64,000 nucleotides of DNA, from contig NZ_JAUSRF010000008.1 of assembly GCF_030811685.1 (NCBI RefSeq), positions 124,001 through 188,000 on the forward strand, given 5' to 3'. The position numbers were made by a program, and so were the translations under genes. The stretch comes from Neorhizobium huautlense. Its GTDB lineage: Bacteria > Pseudomonadota > Alphaproteobacteria > Rhizobiales > Rhizobiaceae. Positions 46,278-57,082 of this stretch are shown one piece after another; position 1 is the first letter of the stretch, and the number at the start of each line of letters is the position of its first letter. Under the pieces are notes generated by a model, which was not told the origin of the DNA, did no database searches, and saw nothing but the letters and a program-made list of their open reading frames with translations.

Positions 46278-47480
46278 TCAATCCTTCACATACACGACGG
46301 TTGCCGTGGCAATCGCGGCGATGCCTTCACGACGACCGACAAAACCGATGGTTTCGTTCGTGGTGGCCTTTACCGAGCAGCGTTCCATGTCGATGCCCAG
46401 AAATTCCGAGAGATTGCGGCGCATGGTTTCCCGATGCGGGCCGACCTTGGGTGCCTCGGCGATCAGCGAGACATCGGCATTCATGATCGTGCCACCATGT
46501 TCCCGGACGATCTTTGCTGCATGTTCAAGGAAGATGCGTGAGGCCGCGCCCTTCCACTGCATATCGGACGGCGGAAAGTGGTCGCCGATATCGCCGGCGC
46601 CGCAGGTGGCGAGCAGGGCATCGGTGAGTGCATGAAGCGCCACGTCGGCATCCGAATGGCCGCTCAGTTTCTGGTCATGCGGGATGAAAACGCCGCACAA
46701 CGTCACGCCGTCGCCGGGAGCGAGCTGGTGGACGTCATAACCGTTGCCGGTGCGCACGTCGGGCAGGGGGCTCCGCTGTTCTTGTCTGGAAAGCCGCTCA
46801 TCTGCCATTTCGATATCCCGTCTTACTGTCAGTTTGATATTGTCCGCCGAACCTTCGATCAGAGCCACCGGCAGGCCTGCCCATTCGGCGATCGAAGCGT
46901 CGTCGGTAAAGTCGTCGCGGCGCAAAGCTGCCGCCTTTTCATGTGCCGAGCGGATTTCACTCAGCGCAAAGCTCTGCGGTGTCTGGGCTGCGTAAAGGCC
47001 GGCGCGCGATACCGTTTCGTGCACGAGGCCGTCGGCGCCACCGCGTTTCAGTGTGTCCGCCACCGGCATGGCCGGCAACACGCCGTCATGGCCGACATCC
47101 AGCATGGCCGCGATGCGGTCGAGAAGGGCGAGATCGATGAAAGGGCGGGCAGCATCATGGATCATGACATGCGTCGCGCCGGTGCCGGAGAGTGCTCGTA
47201 GCCCCTCATAGACGGAACGCTGACGTGTATCGCCGCCGAATGTGGTGACGATCTCGCTTGCCGATTTCGGCAGATCAGTGACGGATGCGGCAAAAAGCCC
47301 CTCATCGTCCGGATGGATCACAACGACGATCGGGCCGCTTCTGTGCCAGTTGAGAAAGGTTTCCAGCGTGTGCGCGATGACCGGTCGTCCGCCGATGGGG
47401 CGATACTGTTTCGGGCCCTCCTGCGGAGAACCGGCCCGTTCGCCGCGTCCTGCGGCTACGATGACGATGCCGATTGTCAT
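46278..47480 (-). CDS. ispDF: Bifunctional IspD/IspF (MEP pathway)
   Basis: Fusion of two non-consecutive enzymes of isoprenoid synthesis, 400 residues. IspD half (about 1-230): [26 protein letters not shown] and [19 protein letters not shown] make the cytidylyltransferase; IspF half (about 240-400): [19 protein letters not shown] metal site and [15 protein letters not shown], then [14 protein letters not shown]. Fusion is common in alphaproteobacteria. It supplies IPP, whose products include the UppS carrier. Overlap-free but only 1 nt from cinA. Confidence 0.97.
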   Translation of the reverse strand: MTIGIVIVAAGRGERAGSPQEGPKQYRPIGGRPVIAHTLETFLNWHRSGPIVVVIHPDDEGLFAASVTDLPKSASEIVTTFGGDTRQRSVYEGLRALSGTGATHVMIHDAARPFIDLALLDRIAAMLDVGHDGVLPAMPVADTLKRGGADGLVHETVSRAGLYAAQTPQSFALSEIRSAHEKAAALRRDDFTDDASIAEWAGLPVALIEGSADNIKLTVRRDIEMADERLSRQEQRSPLPDVRTGNGYDVHQLAPGDGVTLCGVFIPHDQKLSGHSDADVALHALTDALLATCGAGDIGDHFPPSDMQWKGAASRIFLEHAAKIVREHGGTIMNADVSLIAEAPKVGPHRETMRRNLSEFLGIDMERCSVKATTNETIGFVGRREGIAAIATATVVYVKD

Positions 47481-47638
47481 GGATTTGTCGTCCCCGGACG
47501 ATAGCTCGAATTATAATTGACAGGGCAGCACTATAGACTCAAAAGACCCATTTCCAGCAGGTCGCTCAAAAATAACGCAATCTTGGAATTGCTCTTGGCA
47601 AACGCGTAAAGCCTGAATAAAAATAGTGCAGCCTACCA

Positions 47639-48658
47639 ATGTGCCCGAAAGATCATCAATTGAGTCCCCTCGACCTCGCAGAACCCTTCCATATCGGGCC
47701 TGTCGCCATACGCAACCGCGTTGTTCTGGCGCCGATGTCCGGCGTGACGGATCTGCCGTTCCGGCAGCTGGCGTGGCAGCATGGCGCTGGCCTCGTCGTC
47801 ACCGAAATGATCGCCAGTGGCGAGCTTGTGCGGAACCGCGGCGAATCGTGGGAACGTCTGAAAAGCACCGGTATCAAACCGCATATGGTGCAGCTTGCCG
47901 GCCGCGAAGCGCATTTCATGGGTGAGGCGGCGAAGATCGTCGAGGGTGAGGGCGCGGATATCGTCGATATCAATATGGGCTGTCCCGCCAAGAAGGTGAC
48001 GGGCGGTTATTCCGGCTCGGCGCTGATGCGCGACCCCGATCATGCCCTGACGCTGGTCGAGGCGACGGTGAAGGCTGTGAAAGTGCCGGTAACGCTGAAG
48101 ATGCGCCTTGGCTGGGACGAAAATTCCATCAATGCGCCGGAGATCGCGCGCCGTGCGCAGGATGCCGGTGTGCAGTTGATCACGGTCCATGGCCGCACCC
48201 GCATGCAGTTTTATGAAGGCAAGGCGGATTGGGATGCGATCCGCGCCGTGCGCGATGTGCTGACCATTCCGCTGATTGCCAATGGTGACGTGCACACGCC
48301 TGAGGATGCGCAGGATATTCTGCGCCGGTCGGGTGCGGATGCCGTCATGGTCGGTCGTGGCGCCCAAGGGCGTCCGTGGCATATCGGTGCGCTGGCCGGT
48401 GCCGATGTGCCCAAGGTCAATGTCATCGCCGATATTGCCTGCGAACACTACGAAATGATGCTTGAATTTTATGGCCGCGAAGCGGGTCTCCGCCACGCGC
48501 GAAAACATCTCGGCTGGTATCTCGATTGCAATGCGCCACACACGGATGCCGCCGACAAGGCGGCGTTGATGGTGGAGCGCGACCCTGCCGTGGTGGTGTC
48601 GCGTCTGCGCGAATTGCTGTCTCGGCCGCCGCTTGAAGAACGGAAGGCTGCCGCATGA
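47639..48658 (+). CDS. dusB: tRNA-dihydrouridine synthase DusB (NifR3)
   Basis: FMN enzyme reducing uridines of tRNA. The 339-residue TIM barrel has [30 protein letters not shown] (catalytic Cys), [11 protein letters not shown] and [19 protein letters not shown]. This gene is nifR3 of the rhizobial nifR3-ntrB-ntrC operon, and ntrB overlaps its end by 4 nt. The start lacks a good ribosome site; TTG 47660 would start near the homologous N-terminus. Confidence 0.96.
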   Translation: MCPKDHQLSPLDLAEPFHIGPVAIRNRVVLAPMSGVTDLPFRQLAWQHGAGLVVTEMIASGELVRNRGESWERLKSTGIKPHMVQLAGREAHFMGEAAKIVEGEGADIVDINMGCPAKKVTGGYSGSALMRDPDHALTLVEATVKAVKVPVTLKMRLGWDENSINAPEIARRAQDAGVQLITVHGRTRMQFYEGKADWDAIRAVRDVLTIPLIANGDVHTPEDAQDILRRSGADAVMVGRGAQGRPWHIGALAGADVPKVNVIADIACEHYEMMLEFYGREAGLRHARKHLGWYLDCNAPHTDAADKAALMVERDPAVVVSRLRELLSRPPLEERKAAA

Positions 48659-49812
48659 CGTCGAAACCGACGCCGCAGGACAACGCGACCGGAAATGCAT
48701 TGGCCATGGCCGTGCTGAACTCGGTCCAGAATCCCGTCATCCTTGTGGATGAAGAGGGAAAGGTGGCCTTTGCCAACTGGGAGGCCGAATCCTTTTTCGG
48801 TTCCAGCGCCGCCTATCTCGCCAAGAACAAGATTTCCACCTTCATTCCCTTTGGCAGTCCGCTGCTGGCCCTGATCGATCAGGTGCGGGAGCGCAAGGCG
48901 CCGGTGAATGAATATCGTGTCGACCTTTCGTCGCCACGTCTCGGCCAGGAAAAACTGGTCGATCTTTATGTCGCGCCGGTCGTTAGCGAACCCGGCTCGG
49001 TGGTGATCGTGTTTCAGGAACGGTCAATGGCCGACAAGATCGACCGTCAGCTGACGCATCGTGCCGCGGCCCGTTCGGTGACCGGCCTTGCCTCGATGCT
49101 GGCGCATGAGATCAAGAATCCGCTATCGGGTATTCGCGGTGCCGCCCAGCTTCTGGAAACCTCGGTTCCGGATGAAGACCGTGCGCTGACGCGGCTGATC
49201 TGCGACGAGACCGACCGTATCGTGTCGCTGGTCGATCGTATGGAAGTGTTTTCCGACGAGCGCCCGGTCGATCGCACCGCGCTCAACATTCACTCGGTGC
49301 TCGATCATGTGAAGGCGGTGGCCAAGGCCGGTTTTGCGAGGGACATCAAATTCCTCGAAATGTACGATCCTTCGCTGCCATCGGTGTTTGCCAATCGCGA
49401 TCAGCTGATTCAGGTGTTCCTGAACCTGATCAAGAACGCGGCTGAGGCGATCGGCGGGCAGTCGGAGGGTGAGATCACGCTGACGACGGCCTATCGACCG
49501 GGCATCCGTCTGTCGGTTGCCGGCACCCGCGAAAAGATTTCGCTGCCGCTGGAATTCTGCGTCATTGACAACGGTCCCGGCGTGCCGGCCGATATCCTGC
49601 CGCATCTTTTCGACCCATTTATCACCACCAAGACCAATGGCTCGGGCCTCGGCTTGGCGTTGGTCGCAAAAATCATCGGCGCCCATGGCGGCATTATCGA
49701 ATGCGACAGCCAGCCGCGCCGCACCGTATTCCGTGTTCTGATGCCCATGCACAAGGAAGACAGCGCATTTGATGATGCCGTCGCCTTGAACTCCACAGGA
49801 AGCGTAAAATGA
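48655..49812 (+). CDS. ntrB: Nitrogen sensor histidine kinase NtrB
   Basis: Cytoplasmic PAS-containing histidine kinase that phosphorylates or dephosphorylates NtrC; controlled by PII (GlnB) in rhizobia. The 385-residue protein has a PAS domain (about 20-130: [21 protein letters not shown]), the H-box [23 protein letters not shown], the N-box [12 protein letters not shown] and DNGPGVP plus GSGLGLAL G-boxes. ATGA overlaps with both dusB and ntrC show translational coupling. Confidence 0.97.
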   Translation: MTSKPTPQDNATGNALAMAVLNSVQNPVILVDEEGKVAFANWEAESFFGSSAAYLAKNKISTFIPFGSPLLALIDQVRERKAPVNEYRVDLSSPRLGQEKLVDLYVAPVVSEPGSVVIVFQERSMADKIDRQLTHRAAARSVTGLASMLAHEIKNPLSGIRGAAQLLETSVPDEDRALTRLICDETDRIVSLVDRMEVFSDERPVDRTALNIHSVLDHVKAVAKAGFARDIKFLEMYDPSLPSVFANRDQLIQVFLNLIKNAAEAIGGQSEGEITLTTAYRPGIRLSVAGTREKISLPLEFCVIDNGPGVPADILPHLFDPFITTKTNGSGLGLALVAKIIGAHGGIIECDSQPRRTVFRVLMPMHKEDSAFDDAVALNSTGSVK

Positions 49813-51260
49813 CCGCCACGATCCTTGTCGCCGACGATGATGCGGCCATCCGTACAGTCTTGAACCAGGCGTTGACCCGCGCCGGTTACGACGTGCGCAT
49901 TACCTCGAATGCCGCCACGCTGTGGCGCTGGATTTCCGCTGGCGACGGTGATCTGGTGGTGACCGACGTGGTCATGCCGGATGAAAACGCCTTCGATCTT
50001 CTGCCACGCATCAAGAAGGCGCGCCCGGACCTGCCGGTTCTGGTCATGAGCGCCCAGAACACCTTCATGACGGCCATCAAGGCGTCGGAAAAGGGTGCCT
50101 ACGATTATCTGCCAAAACCGTTCGACCTGACCGAACTGATCGCCATCATCGGGCGGGCGCTGGCCGAGCCGAAGAAAAAACCCGCCAAGCTGGATGACGA
50201 TGCGCAGGACGGCATGCCGCTGGTCGGCCGCTCTGCCGCCATGCAGGAAATCTACCGTGTTCTCGCCCGCCTGATGCAGACGGACCTGACGCTGATGATC
50301 ACCGGCGAATCCGGCACCGGCAAGGAACTGGTCGCCCGCGCACTGCATGATTACGGCAAACGCCGCAACGGTCCCTTCGTTGCCATCAATATGGCGGCAA
50401 TCCCACGCGATCTGATCGAATCCGAACTGTTCGGCCACGAAAAAGGTGCCTTTACCGGTGCGCAGAACCGCTCCACCGGCCGCTTCGAGCAGGCTGAGGG
50501 CGGTACGTTGTTCCTCGATGAAATCGGCGACATGCCGATGGATGCACAGACACGTCTTCTGCGCGTGTTGCAGCAGGGCGAATATACGACGGTGGGCGGT
50601 CGTACGCCCATCCGCACCGATGTGCGTATCGTTGCCGCCACGAACAAGGACCTAAAAGTCCTCATCAATCAGGGCCTGTTCCGCGAGGATCTCTATTACC
50701 GCCTCAACGTCGTGCCGCTGCGCCTGCCGCCGCTGCGTGACCGCGCCGAGGATATTCCGGATCTCGTGCGTCACTTCATGCAGATGGGTGAGAAGGAAGG
50801 TCTGGACACGAAGCGTTTCGACAACGAGGCGCTGGAAGTGATGAAGGCCTATGCCTGGCCGGGCAACGTGCGTGAGCTGGAAAACCTTATCCGTCGCCTG
50901 ATGGCACTTTATCCACAGGATGTTATCACCCGCGAAATCATCGATACCGAGCTGCGTTCCGACGTGCCGGACAGCCCGATCGACAAGATGGGCGTGCGTT
51001 CAGGCTCTCTGACCATCTCGCAGGCGGTCGAGGAAAACATGCGCAGCTATTTTGCCGGTTTCGGCGATAATCTGCCGCCGCCCGGGCTGTACGACCGCGT
51101 TCTGACCGAAATGGAATATCCATTGATCCTTGCTGCGTTGACGGCCACGCGCGGAAACCAGATCAAGGCGGCTGACCTGCTGGGTCTGAACCGTAATACC
51201 CTGCGCAAGAAAATCCGTGAGCTCGGCGTTTCGGTCTATCGCAGCTCGCGTACAAGCTGA
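49809..51260 (+). CDS. ntrC: Nitrogen regulation response regulator NtrC
   Basis: Sigma-54 activator, 483 residues. Receiver domain ([18 protein letters not shown], phosphorylated Asp in VVTDVVMP), AAA+ domain with Walker [12 protein letters not shown], the sigma-54 contact loop GAFTGA (in [15 protein letters not shown]), and a Fis-type helix-turn-helix at the end ([24 protein letters not shown]). Activates nitrogen-assimilation genes at low nitrogen. Third gene of dusB-ntrB-ntrC. Confidence 0.98.
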   Translation: MTATILVADDDAAIRTVLNQALTRAGYDVRITSNAATLWRWISAGDGDLVVTDVVMPDENAFDLLPRIKKARPDLPVLVMSAQNTFMTAIKASEKGAYDYLPKPFDLTELIAIIGRALAEPKKKPAKLDDDAQDGMPLVGRSAAMQEIYRVLARLMQTDLTLMITGESGTGKELVARALHDYGKRRNGPFVAINMAAIPRDLIESELFGHEKGAFTGAQNRSTGRFEQAEGGTLFLDEIGDMPMDAQTRLLRVLQQGEYTTVGGRTPIRTDVRIVAATNKDLKVLINQGLFREDLYYRLNVVPLRLPPLRDRAEDIPDLVRHFMQMGEKEGLDTKRFDNEALEVMKAYAWPGNVRELENLIRRLMALYPQDVITREIIDTELRSDVPDSPIDKMGVRSGSLTISQAVEENMRSYFAGFGDNLPPPGLYDRVLTEMEYPLILAALTATRGNQIKAADLLGLNRNTLRKKIRELGVSVYRSSRTS

Positions 51261-51265
51261 TATGA

Positions 51266-51283
51266 CGCGGGTTGACACCCGCG
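51266..51283 (+). terminator. Hairpin after ntrC
   Basis: CGCGGGT (51266-51272) and ACCCGCG (51277-51283), 7-bp stem with tetraloop TGAC, 5 bases after the ntrC stop. No T-run follows directly, so it may be a weak terminator or stabiliser separating ntrBC from ntrYX. Confidence 0.4.
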
Positions 51284-51456
51284 CCGTATTCGTTGCATTT
51301 TCGCCACATTGCGTTGCTTAAAGGTCACGCATGCTCAGGTTTTCTGGCGGCGGGCGATTCTTGCAACACGGCCTTCGGTCCATGTTCTCCTGCTCCGATT
51401 CCGGGCAATTTCATTGTCTCTAGTGCGTCTCCGCGTGGCGGAGGCGGGAGTGGCTC

Positions 51457-53742
51457 ATGACAGACGGCGTGATGACGCCTTCGGCCGAGGATGATGCGCC
51501 TGCCCTGGTTCAGGATCGGCGCGCTTCGTTTGCCTTGCCGGGCCTTCTGCTGGCTGGCGGTGCTCTGGTCTGCGCCATTGTCAGCCTGCTGGTGCTGCTG
51601 GGCGCCACACCGATTGCCCCGACCACGAATGTCGTGATCGCCTCGGCGGTGATCAATTCGATTTTCGTTCTTGGCCTGATTTCGCTCATCGTGCGCGAAG
51701 TGTTCCGGCTGGTGAAGGCGCGCAACCGTGGCCGCGCCGCCGCCCGGCTGCATGTGCGCATCGTTGCGCTTTTTTCCATCGTTGCGATCACGCCTGCCAT
51801 TCTGGTGGCGATCTTTGCCAGTCTGACGCTCAATGTCGGGCTAGACCGCTGGTTCTCGCTGCGCACCCAGTCGATCGTTCAGTCTTCGCTCGATGTCGCC
51901 AAGGCCTATATGCTGGAAAATGCCAGCTATCTGCAGGGCCAGACGGTCTCCATGGCCAACGATCTCGAGCGCAACCGCGCCATGTTCTATCTGGATAGGA
52001 CCGGTTTCGTGGACCTGATGACCAGGCAGGCGAAAGGCCGCGGCCTGCTTGGTGCTTTCCTTGTTCGTGACGATGGCGATGCGATTGCGCAGGCCGACAT
52101 CAAGACCGACCGGCCGCTGCCCGCCATTCCATCCGATGCGTTGGAGACCGCCGCAAACGGCCAGCCAACTCTCATTCCGCCGGGCGTGACAAACCTCGTT
52201 GGCGCCGTCATCAAGTTCGACATCATCCCGGGAACATTTCTTTACACCGTCCGCGCCGTTGACCCCAAGGTCATGATGGCCATGCGGCTGATGGAAGAGA
52301 ACCGTGACGAATACAAATCCATGGAAGCCGGGCGAACATCGCTGCAGGTGGCGTTTGCGGTCCTCTATATCGGCTTTGCGCTGATCGTCCTGCTTGCTGC
52401 GATCTGGACGGCGATTGCGGTGGCCGACCGCATCGTGCGACCGATCAGGCTGCTCATCAGCGCCGCTGACAGCGTCGGTGCCGGCAATCTCAATGTCGTT
52501 GTGCCGGTGCGTGCCGCGGATGGCGATGTCGGCAGCCTGTCGCGCACGTTCAACAAGATGATTTCCGAAATTCGCAGCCAGCGAGACGAGATTCTCGAGG
52601 CCAAGGACGAGGTCGATGACCGTCGTCGCTTCATCGAAGCGGTTCTGTCCGGCGTGTCCGCCGCCGTTATCGGTGTCGAGGACGATCATCAGGTCACCAT
52701 CGTCAATCCGACCGCCGAGCATTTTCTCGGCGTCAGTGCGGATCAGTTGATCGGCCAGAGGCTGGAAGATGTTGCGCCCGAGATCGATCAGGTTCTGAAG
52801 GAAGCCACGTTCCGCGCCCGCAGCGATTTCCGCAAGCAGATCAATCTGATGCGCGGCGGCAAGGAGCGGACGCTTTCGGTGCAGGTAACACGTGAGGAGC
52901 AGCGCTCCAGCCGCGAATCCTACGTCATCACGCTCGACGACATCACCGATCTCGTGATCGCCCAGCGCTCGACGGCATGGGCGGATGTGGCGCGGCGTAT
53001 CGCGCACGAAATCAAGAACCCGCTGACACCGATCCAGCTTTCCGCCGAGCGCCTGAAGCGCCGTTATGGCAAGCAGATCAACGAGGATGACCGCGCTGTC
53101 TTCGATCAGTGCACGGATACGATCGTCCGTCAGGTCGGCGATATCGGCCGCATGGTCGATGAGTTTTCGTCCTTCGCCCGCATGCCCAAGCCCGCCAAGG
53201 AGCCGTCGGATCTGCGTGATATCCTGCGCGATGCCGTCTTTCTGCGCGAGATGGGCGCCAGCGATGTGGATTTCGTGCGTGATCTCGGCGATGCGCCACT
53301 GGTCGGCATGTTCGACGCGCGCATGCTGGGTCAGGCTTTCGGCAATCTCGTCAAGAACGCGGTTGAGGCGATCGAGTCTGTGCCCGGCGATCAGGAACGG
53401 GACGGTCGCAAGGTCTGGGTGCGGACATCGCATGACGAGCTGCGCGACCTTTTCTGCGTCGATATTATCGACAATGGCAGCGGGCTGCCGGCGGAAAACC
53501 GTCACCGAATATTGGAACCCTATATGACGATGCGTGAGAAGGGCACGGGCCTGGGGCTCGCCATCGTCAAAAAGATCATCGAAGAACATGGTGGTCAGTT
53601 GGAACTGCATGATGCACCCGTCGAATTCGACCATGGCCGTGGCGCCATGATCCGGGTGCTGTTGCCGCATGTGGATGCGGCCTCGATGCAGGGCGCTGGC
53701 CCCGATGCAGGTAAGGACAAGGAAGCAGCTTATGGCGTCTGA
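51457..53742 (+). CDS. ntrY: Membrane sensor histidine kinase NtrY
   Basis: Second nitrogen-related kinase, 761 residues. The N-terminal hydrophobic segments (FALPGLLLAGGALVCAIVSLLVLLG and nearby) and FAVLYIGFALIVLLAAIWTAIAV flank a periplasmic domain; then a HAMP (IRLLISAADSVGAGNL), PAS (VIGVEDDHQVTIVNPTAEHFL), H-box [25 protein letters not shown] and ATPase G-box GTGLGLAIVKKI. It phosphorylates NtrX; in other species it responds to redox or nitrate. ntrX starts inside its last codons. Confidence 0.96.
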   Translation: MTDGVMTPSAEDDAPALVQDRRASFALPGLLLAGGALVCAIVSLLVLLGATPIAPTTNVVIASAVINSIFVLGLISLIVREVFRLVKARNRGRAAARLHVRIVALFSIVAITPAILVAIFASLTLNVGLDRWFSLRTQSIVQSSLDVAKAYMLENASYLQGQTVSMANDLERNRAMFYLDRTGFVDLMTRQAKGRGLLGAFLVRDDGDAIAQADIKTDRPLPAIPSDALETAANGQPTLIPPGVTNLVGAVIKFDIIPGTFLYTVRAVDPKVMMAMRLMEENRDEYKSMEAGRTSLQVAFAVLYIGFALIVLLAAIWTAIAVADRIVRPIRLLISAADSVGAGNLNVVVPVRAADGDVGSLSRTFNKMISEIRSQRDEILEAKDEVDDRRRFIEAVLSGVSAAVIGVEDDHQVTIVNPTAEHFLGVSADQLIGQRLEDVAPEIDQVLKEATFRARSDFRKQINLMRGGKERTLSVQVTREEQRSSRESYVITLDDITDLVIAQRSTAWADVARRIAHEIKNPLTPIQLSAERLKRRYGKQINEDDRAVFDQCTDTIVRQVGDIGRMVDEFSSFARMPKPAKEPSDLRDILRDAVFLREMGASDVDFVRDLGDAPLVGMFDARMLGQAFGNLVKNAVEAIESVPGDQERDGRKVWVRTSHDELRDLFCVDIIDNGSGLPAENRHRILEPYMTMREKGTGLGLAIVKKIIEEHGGQLELHDAPVEFDHGRGAMIRVLLPHVDAASMQGAGPDAGKDKEAAYGV

Positions 53743-55096
53743 TATTCTGGTCGTGGATGATGAAGCGGATATCCGCGATATCGTGTCCGGTATCCTGTCC
53801 GACGAAGGACACGAGACCCGTACGGCGCATGACGCCGATAGCGCGCTCGCTGCGATTTCCGATCGCGTGCCGCGCCTGGTTTTCCTCGATATCTGGATGC
53901 AGGGATCGCGGCTCGATGGTTTGGCACTGCTGGACGAGATCAAGACGCGCCACCCGGACCTGCCGGTGGTGATGATCTCCGGTCACGGCAATGTCGAGAC
54001 GGCCGTGTCCGCCATCAAGCGCGGCGCTTTTGACTTTATCGAAAAGCCGTTCAAGGCGGACCGACTGATCCTGATCGCCGAACGTGCGCTGGAAAATTCC
54101 AAGCTCAAGCGGGAGGTGACGGAGCTCAAGAAGCGCACCGGTGACGCGCTGGAACTGGTCGGCACCTCGGTTGCCGTTTCGCAACTGCGCCAGACGATTG
54201 ACAAGGTCGCTCCCACCAACAGCCGCATCATGATCCTCGGCCCCTCCGGCTCCGGCAAGGAACTGGTCGCCCGCATGATCCACAAGAAGTCGGCGCGTGC
54301 GGCCGGTCCCTTCGTGGCGCTGAATGCCGCCACGATCACGCCGGATCGCATGGAGATCGCGCTGTTCGGCACCGAAGGCACGCCCGGCCAGCCGCGCAAG
54401 ATCGGCGCTCTGGAAGAGGCGCATCGCGGTATTCTTTATCTCGATGAAGTCGGCGAAATGCCGCGCGAAACCCAGAACAAGATTCTGCGTGTTCTTGTCG
54501 ACCAGCAGTTCGAGCGGGTTGGTGGGTCGAAGCGCGTGAAGGTGGATGTCCGCATCATTTCCTCGACGGCCTACCACCTCGAAAATCTGATCGCCGAGGG
54601 CATTTTCCGCGAGGATCTTTATCATCGATTGGCTGTCGTGCCGGTGAAGGTGCCCGCGCTTGCAGAACGTCGTGAGGATATCCCCTTCCTCGTCGATAAT
54701 TTCATGCGTCAGGTCTCCGAACACGCCGGCATCCGCAACCGTCGCATCGGCGATGATGCTATGGCGGTGCTGCAGGCGAACGACTGGCCGGGCAACAATC
54801 GCCAGCTCCGCAACAACATCGAACGCCTGATGATCCTTGCCCGTGGTGACGGCCCGGATACGCCGATCACCGCCGACATGCTGCCGCAGGATCTCGGCGA
54901 CATGTTGCCAAAGGTGGCCGGCAGTGGCGACCACCACATCATGACCTTGCCGCTGCGTGAGGCGCGCGAAATGTTCGAGCGTGATTATCTGGTCGCCCAG
55001 ATCAACCGTTTCGGCGGCAATATTTCCCGCACGGCGGAGTTTGTCGGCATGGAACGTTCGGCATTGCACCGCAAGTTGAAGTCTCTCGGCGTCTGA
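53732..55096 (+). CDS. ntrX: Response regulator NtrX (AAA+ type, GAFTGA-less)
   Basis: Partner of NtrY, 454 residues. Receiver domain (DILVVDDEADIRDIVSGIL, Asp in VFLDIWMQ), AAA+ region with Walker A GPSGSGKELVA and the segment ILYLDEVGEMPRETQNKILRVL, and a Fis-type DNA-binding end (NRFGGNISRTAEFVGMERSALHRKL). Where NtrC has GAFTGA, NtrX reads FGTEGTPGQPRKIGAL, so the sigma-54 loop is absent. ATG 53732 overlaps ntrY by 11 nt after GGAAG; the frame open from 53669 is the ntrY tail. Confidence 0.97.
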   Translation: MASDILVVDDEADIRDIVSGILSDEGHETRTAHDADSALAAISDRVPRLVFLDIWMQGSRLDGLALLDEIKTRHPDLPVVMISGHGNVETAVSAIKRGAFDFIEKPFKADRLILIAERALENSKLKREVTELKKRTGDALELVGTSVAVSQLRQTIDKVAPTNSRIMILGPSGSGKELVARMIHKKSARAAGPFVALNAATITPDRMEIALFGTEGTPGQPRKIGALEEAHRGILYLDEVGEMPRETQNKILRVLVDQQFERVGGSKRVKVDVRIISSTAYHLENLIAEGIFREDLYHRLAVVPVKVPALAERREDIPFLVDNFMRQVSEHAGIRNRRIGDDAMAVLQANDWPGNNRQLRNNIERLMILARGDGPDTPITADMLPQDLGDMLPKVAGSGDHHIMTLPLREAREMFERDYLVAQINRFGGNISRTAEFVGMERSALHRKLKSLGV

Positions 55097-55387
55097 GCTC
55101 CTGGATTTCAAAGGGGTATCCCGGTGATCTGCGGCAACGCCGATCGCATACGTTGTTTTGCCGATTGCGGAGCGCATCCCGATTTGCTAACCAATGCCGG
55201 GGGACAGGGAGTTGCAAACTTGCATCTCCCCGCTCACTTTGCACATTCTGTTCCGGGCCCAGACTCGATCTCGCCCGGGAAACATGCGCAAATGGGCGGT
55301 GACGGCCGATTCCGGGTGGGACGGCGGCACCTCAGGTTATAAACAAGAATTCCGGCGACAGCCGGCAAGAAAGAAAGAAGCGGCGCC
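55097..55387. other. Gap upstream of hfq
   Basis: About 290 bases with no convincing gene. CCGGGC (55253-55258) and GCCCGG (55273-55278) form a 6-bp stem with a 14-base loop in the probable hfq leader. I could not assign a promoter. A small open frame (55124-55342) has no family signature. Confidence 0.5.
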
Positions 55388-55630
55388 ATGGCGGAACGTT
55401 CTCAGAATCTGCAGGACCTTTTCCTCAATACCGTTCGTAAGCAGAAGATTTCCCTCACCATTTTCCTGATCAACGGCGTCAAGCTGACCGGTGTTGTCAC
55501 CTCGTTCGACAATTTCTGCGTGCTGCTTCGTCGTGACGGGCACTCCCAGCTCGTGTATAAGCACGCGATCTCGACCATCATGCCGGGCCAGCCGATGCAG
55601 ATGTTCGAGACCGAAGAAAACGCGGCCTGA
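55388..55630 (+). CDS. hfq: RNA chaperone Hfq
   Basis: Sm-fold hexameric RNA chaperone that pairs small RNAs with mRNAs. The 80-residue length is normal for alphaproteobacteria. Sm1/Sm2 are seen in [41 protein letters not shown] and [15 protein letters not shown] (distal and proximal site residues, with YKHA the usual Sm2 core). hfq and hflX are adjacent as in most proteobacteria. In rhizobia Hfq affects nifA, ntr and symbiosis genes. Confidence 0.98.
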   Translation: MAERSQNLQDLFLNTVRKQKISLTIFLINGVKLTGVVTSFDNFCVLLRRDGHSQLVYKHAISTIMPGQPMQMFETEENAA

Positions 55631-55675
55631 TAGGACATTTAGACATCACAACGCGCGATACCTCGAATGAATCTC

Positions 55676-55706
55676 TCATCCCGGAAGCTGAAAAGCACCG
55701 GGATGA
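55676..55706 (+). promoter_or_regulatory. Hairpin covering hflX ribosome site
   Basis: TCATCCCGG (55676-55684) pairs with CCGGGATGA (55698-55706), 9 bp with a 13-base loop. It ends two bases before the first ATG of hflX (55708) and contains the only ribosome-site-like GGGAT. It may control hflX translation or act as an hfq 3' end. Confidence 0.55.
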
Positions 55707-55707
55707 C

Positions 55708-57048
55708 ATGTGCGCAGTCGTACTCGTTCCTGTGCTCAAGCAGGCGCGCGGCCGTGCTGCGCAGTCGGATACGCCGATCGTAGCCCAACCGCAACGCTCC
55801 AACGAGGCGCGATTGGAGGAGGCGATCGGCCTTGCCCGCGCCATTGATCTGACGATCGCTCAAGGTCTGATCGTTGCGGTCAATCAGCCGCGACCGGCAA
55901 CACTGATCGGCACCGGCAAGATCGAGGAGATCAAAGAATTTCTCGATGAAAAGAATGCCGGCCTCGTCATCGTCGATCATCCGCTGACACCGGTGCAGCA
56001 GCGCAATCTCGAAAAGGAATGGCGAGCCAAGGTCATCGACCGCACAGGCCTCATCCTCGAAATCTTTGGACGTCGCGCTTCCACCAAGGAAGGCACGCTG
56101 CAGGTCGATCTCGCGCATCTGAATTACCAGAAGGGCCGTCTGGTCCGGTCATGGACCCACCTTGAACGTCAGCGCGGTGGTGCCGGCTTCATGGGTGGTC
56201 CGGGTGAAACCCAGATCGAAGCCGACCGGCGCATGCTGCAGGACAAGATCATTAAGCTCGAGCGCGAGCTAGAGCAGGTGGTGCGCACCCGCCAGCTGCA
56301 TCGTGCCAAGCGCCGCAAGGTACCGCATCCGATCGTGGCGCTGGTGGGTTATACCAATGCCGGCAAGTCGACGCTGTTCAACCGCATCACCGGGGCCGGT
56401 GTTCTGGCCGAGGACATGCTGTTTGCGACGCTCGATCCGACACTTCGCCGCATGAAGCTGCCGCATGGCCGCACGGTCATTCTTTCCGATACGGTCGGTT
56501 TCATCTCCGACCTGCCGACGCATCTGGTCGCTGCCTTCCGTGCCACGCTGGAAGAGGTGCTGGAAGCTGACCTGATCCTGCATGTGCGCGACATGTCCGA
56601 TCCCGACAACGCCGCGCAGTCCGGTGACGTTCTGCGCATCCTTGCCGATCTCGGCATTGGCGAAAAGGAAGGCGAAGAGCGCATCATCGAAGTCTGGAAC
56701 AAGATCGATCGGCTCGAGCCGGAAACCCATGATGCACTGGCGGAACGCGCGAGCGGACGCGACAACATCATGGCGCTGTCGGCCGTGACGGGCGAGGGTG
56801 TCGATCCGCTGATGGACGAGATTTCCCGCCGCCTGTCGGGCGTGTTGACCGAGACATCGGTGACCATTCCGCCGGAAAAGCTGGCGCTGGTCTCATGGGT
56901 CTACAGCAATGTCATCATCGATGAGCGTAAGGACAATGAGGACGGTTCGGTGACGCTTGACGTTCGCATGTCCGAAGCGCAGGCGGCTGAACTGGAGCGC
57001 AAGCTCGGCAACGGTTCCAAGCCGGAAAAGGAAGATTGGGAGCGCTGA
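55708..57048 (+). CDS. hflX: GTPase HflX
   Basis: Ribosome-associated GTPase that splits stalled 70S ribosomes under stress. The 446-residue protein (from ATG 55708) has the N-terminal HflX domain ([41 protein letters not shown]), a helical linker ([28 protein letters not shown]), and the G domain: [12 protein letters not shown] (G1), [11 protein letters not shown] (G3), NKIDRLE (G4). The frame stays open back to the hfq stop without an accepted start codon, so the N-terminus is uncertain. The hairpin at 55676-55706 masks the ribosome site. Confidence 0.95.
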   Translation: MCAVVLVPVLKQARGRAAQSDTPIVAQPQRSNEARLEEAIGLARAIDLTIAQGLIVAVNQPRPATLIGTGKIEEIKEFLDEKNAGLVIVDHPLTPVQQRNLEKEWRAKVIDRTGLILEIFGRRASTKEGTLQVDLAHLNYQKGRLVRSWTHLERQRGGAGFMGGPGETQIEADRRMLQDKIIKLERELEQVVRTRQLHRAKRRKVPHPIVALVGYTNAGKSTLFNRITGAGVLAEDMLFATLDPTLRRMKLPHGRTVILSDTVGFISDLPTHLVAAFRATLEEVLEADLILHVRDMSDPDNAAQSGDVLRILADLGIGEKEGEERIIEVWNKIDRLEPETHDALAERASGRDNIMALSAVTGEGVDPLMDEISRRLSGVLTETSVTIPPEKLALVSWVYSNVIIDERKDNEDGSVTLDVRMSEAQAAELERKLGNGSKPEKEDWER

Positions 57049-57071
57049 CGCTGCGGCATGCCGCCACGTCA
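57046..57071. terminator. Palindrome between hflX and the convergent monooxygenase
   Basis: The perfect 12-bp GCGGCATGCCGC (57053-57064) lies inside an outer TGACG/CGTCA arm pair (57046-57050 and 57067-57071) with a 2-base mismatch. The outer arm includes the hflX stop. No T-run; possibly a bidirectional end signal. Confidence 0.4.
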
Positions 57072-57082
57072 GGCTCTCGTCA

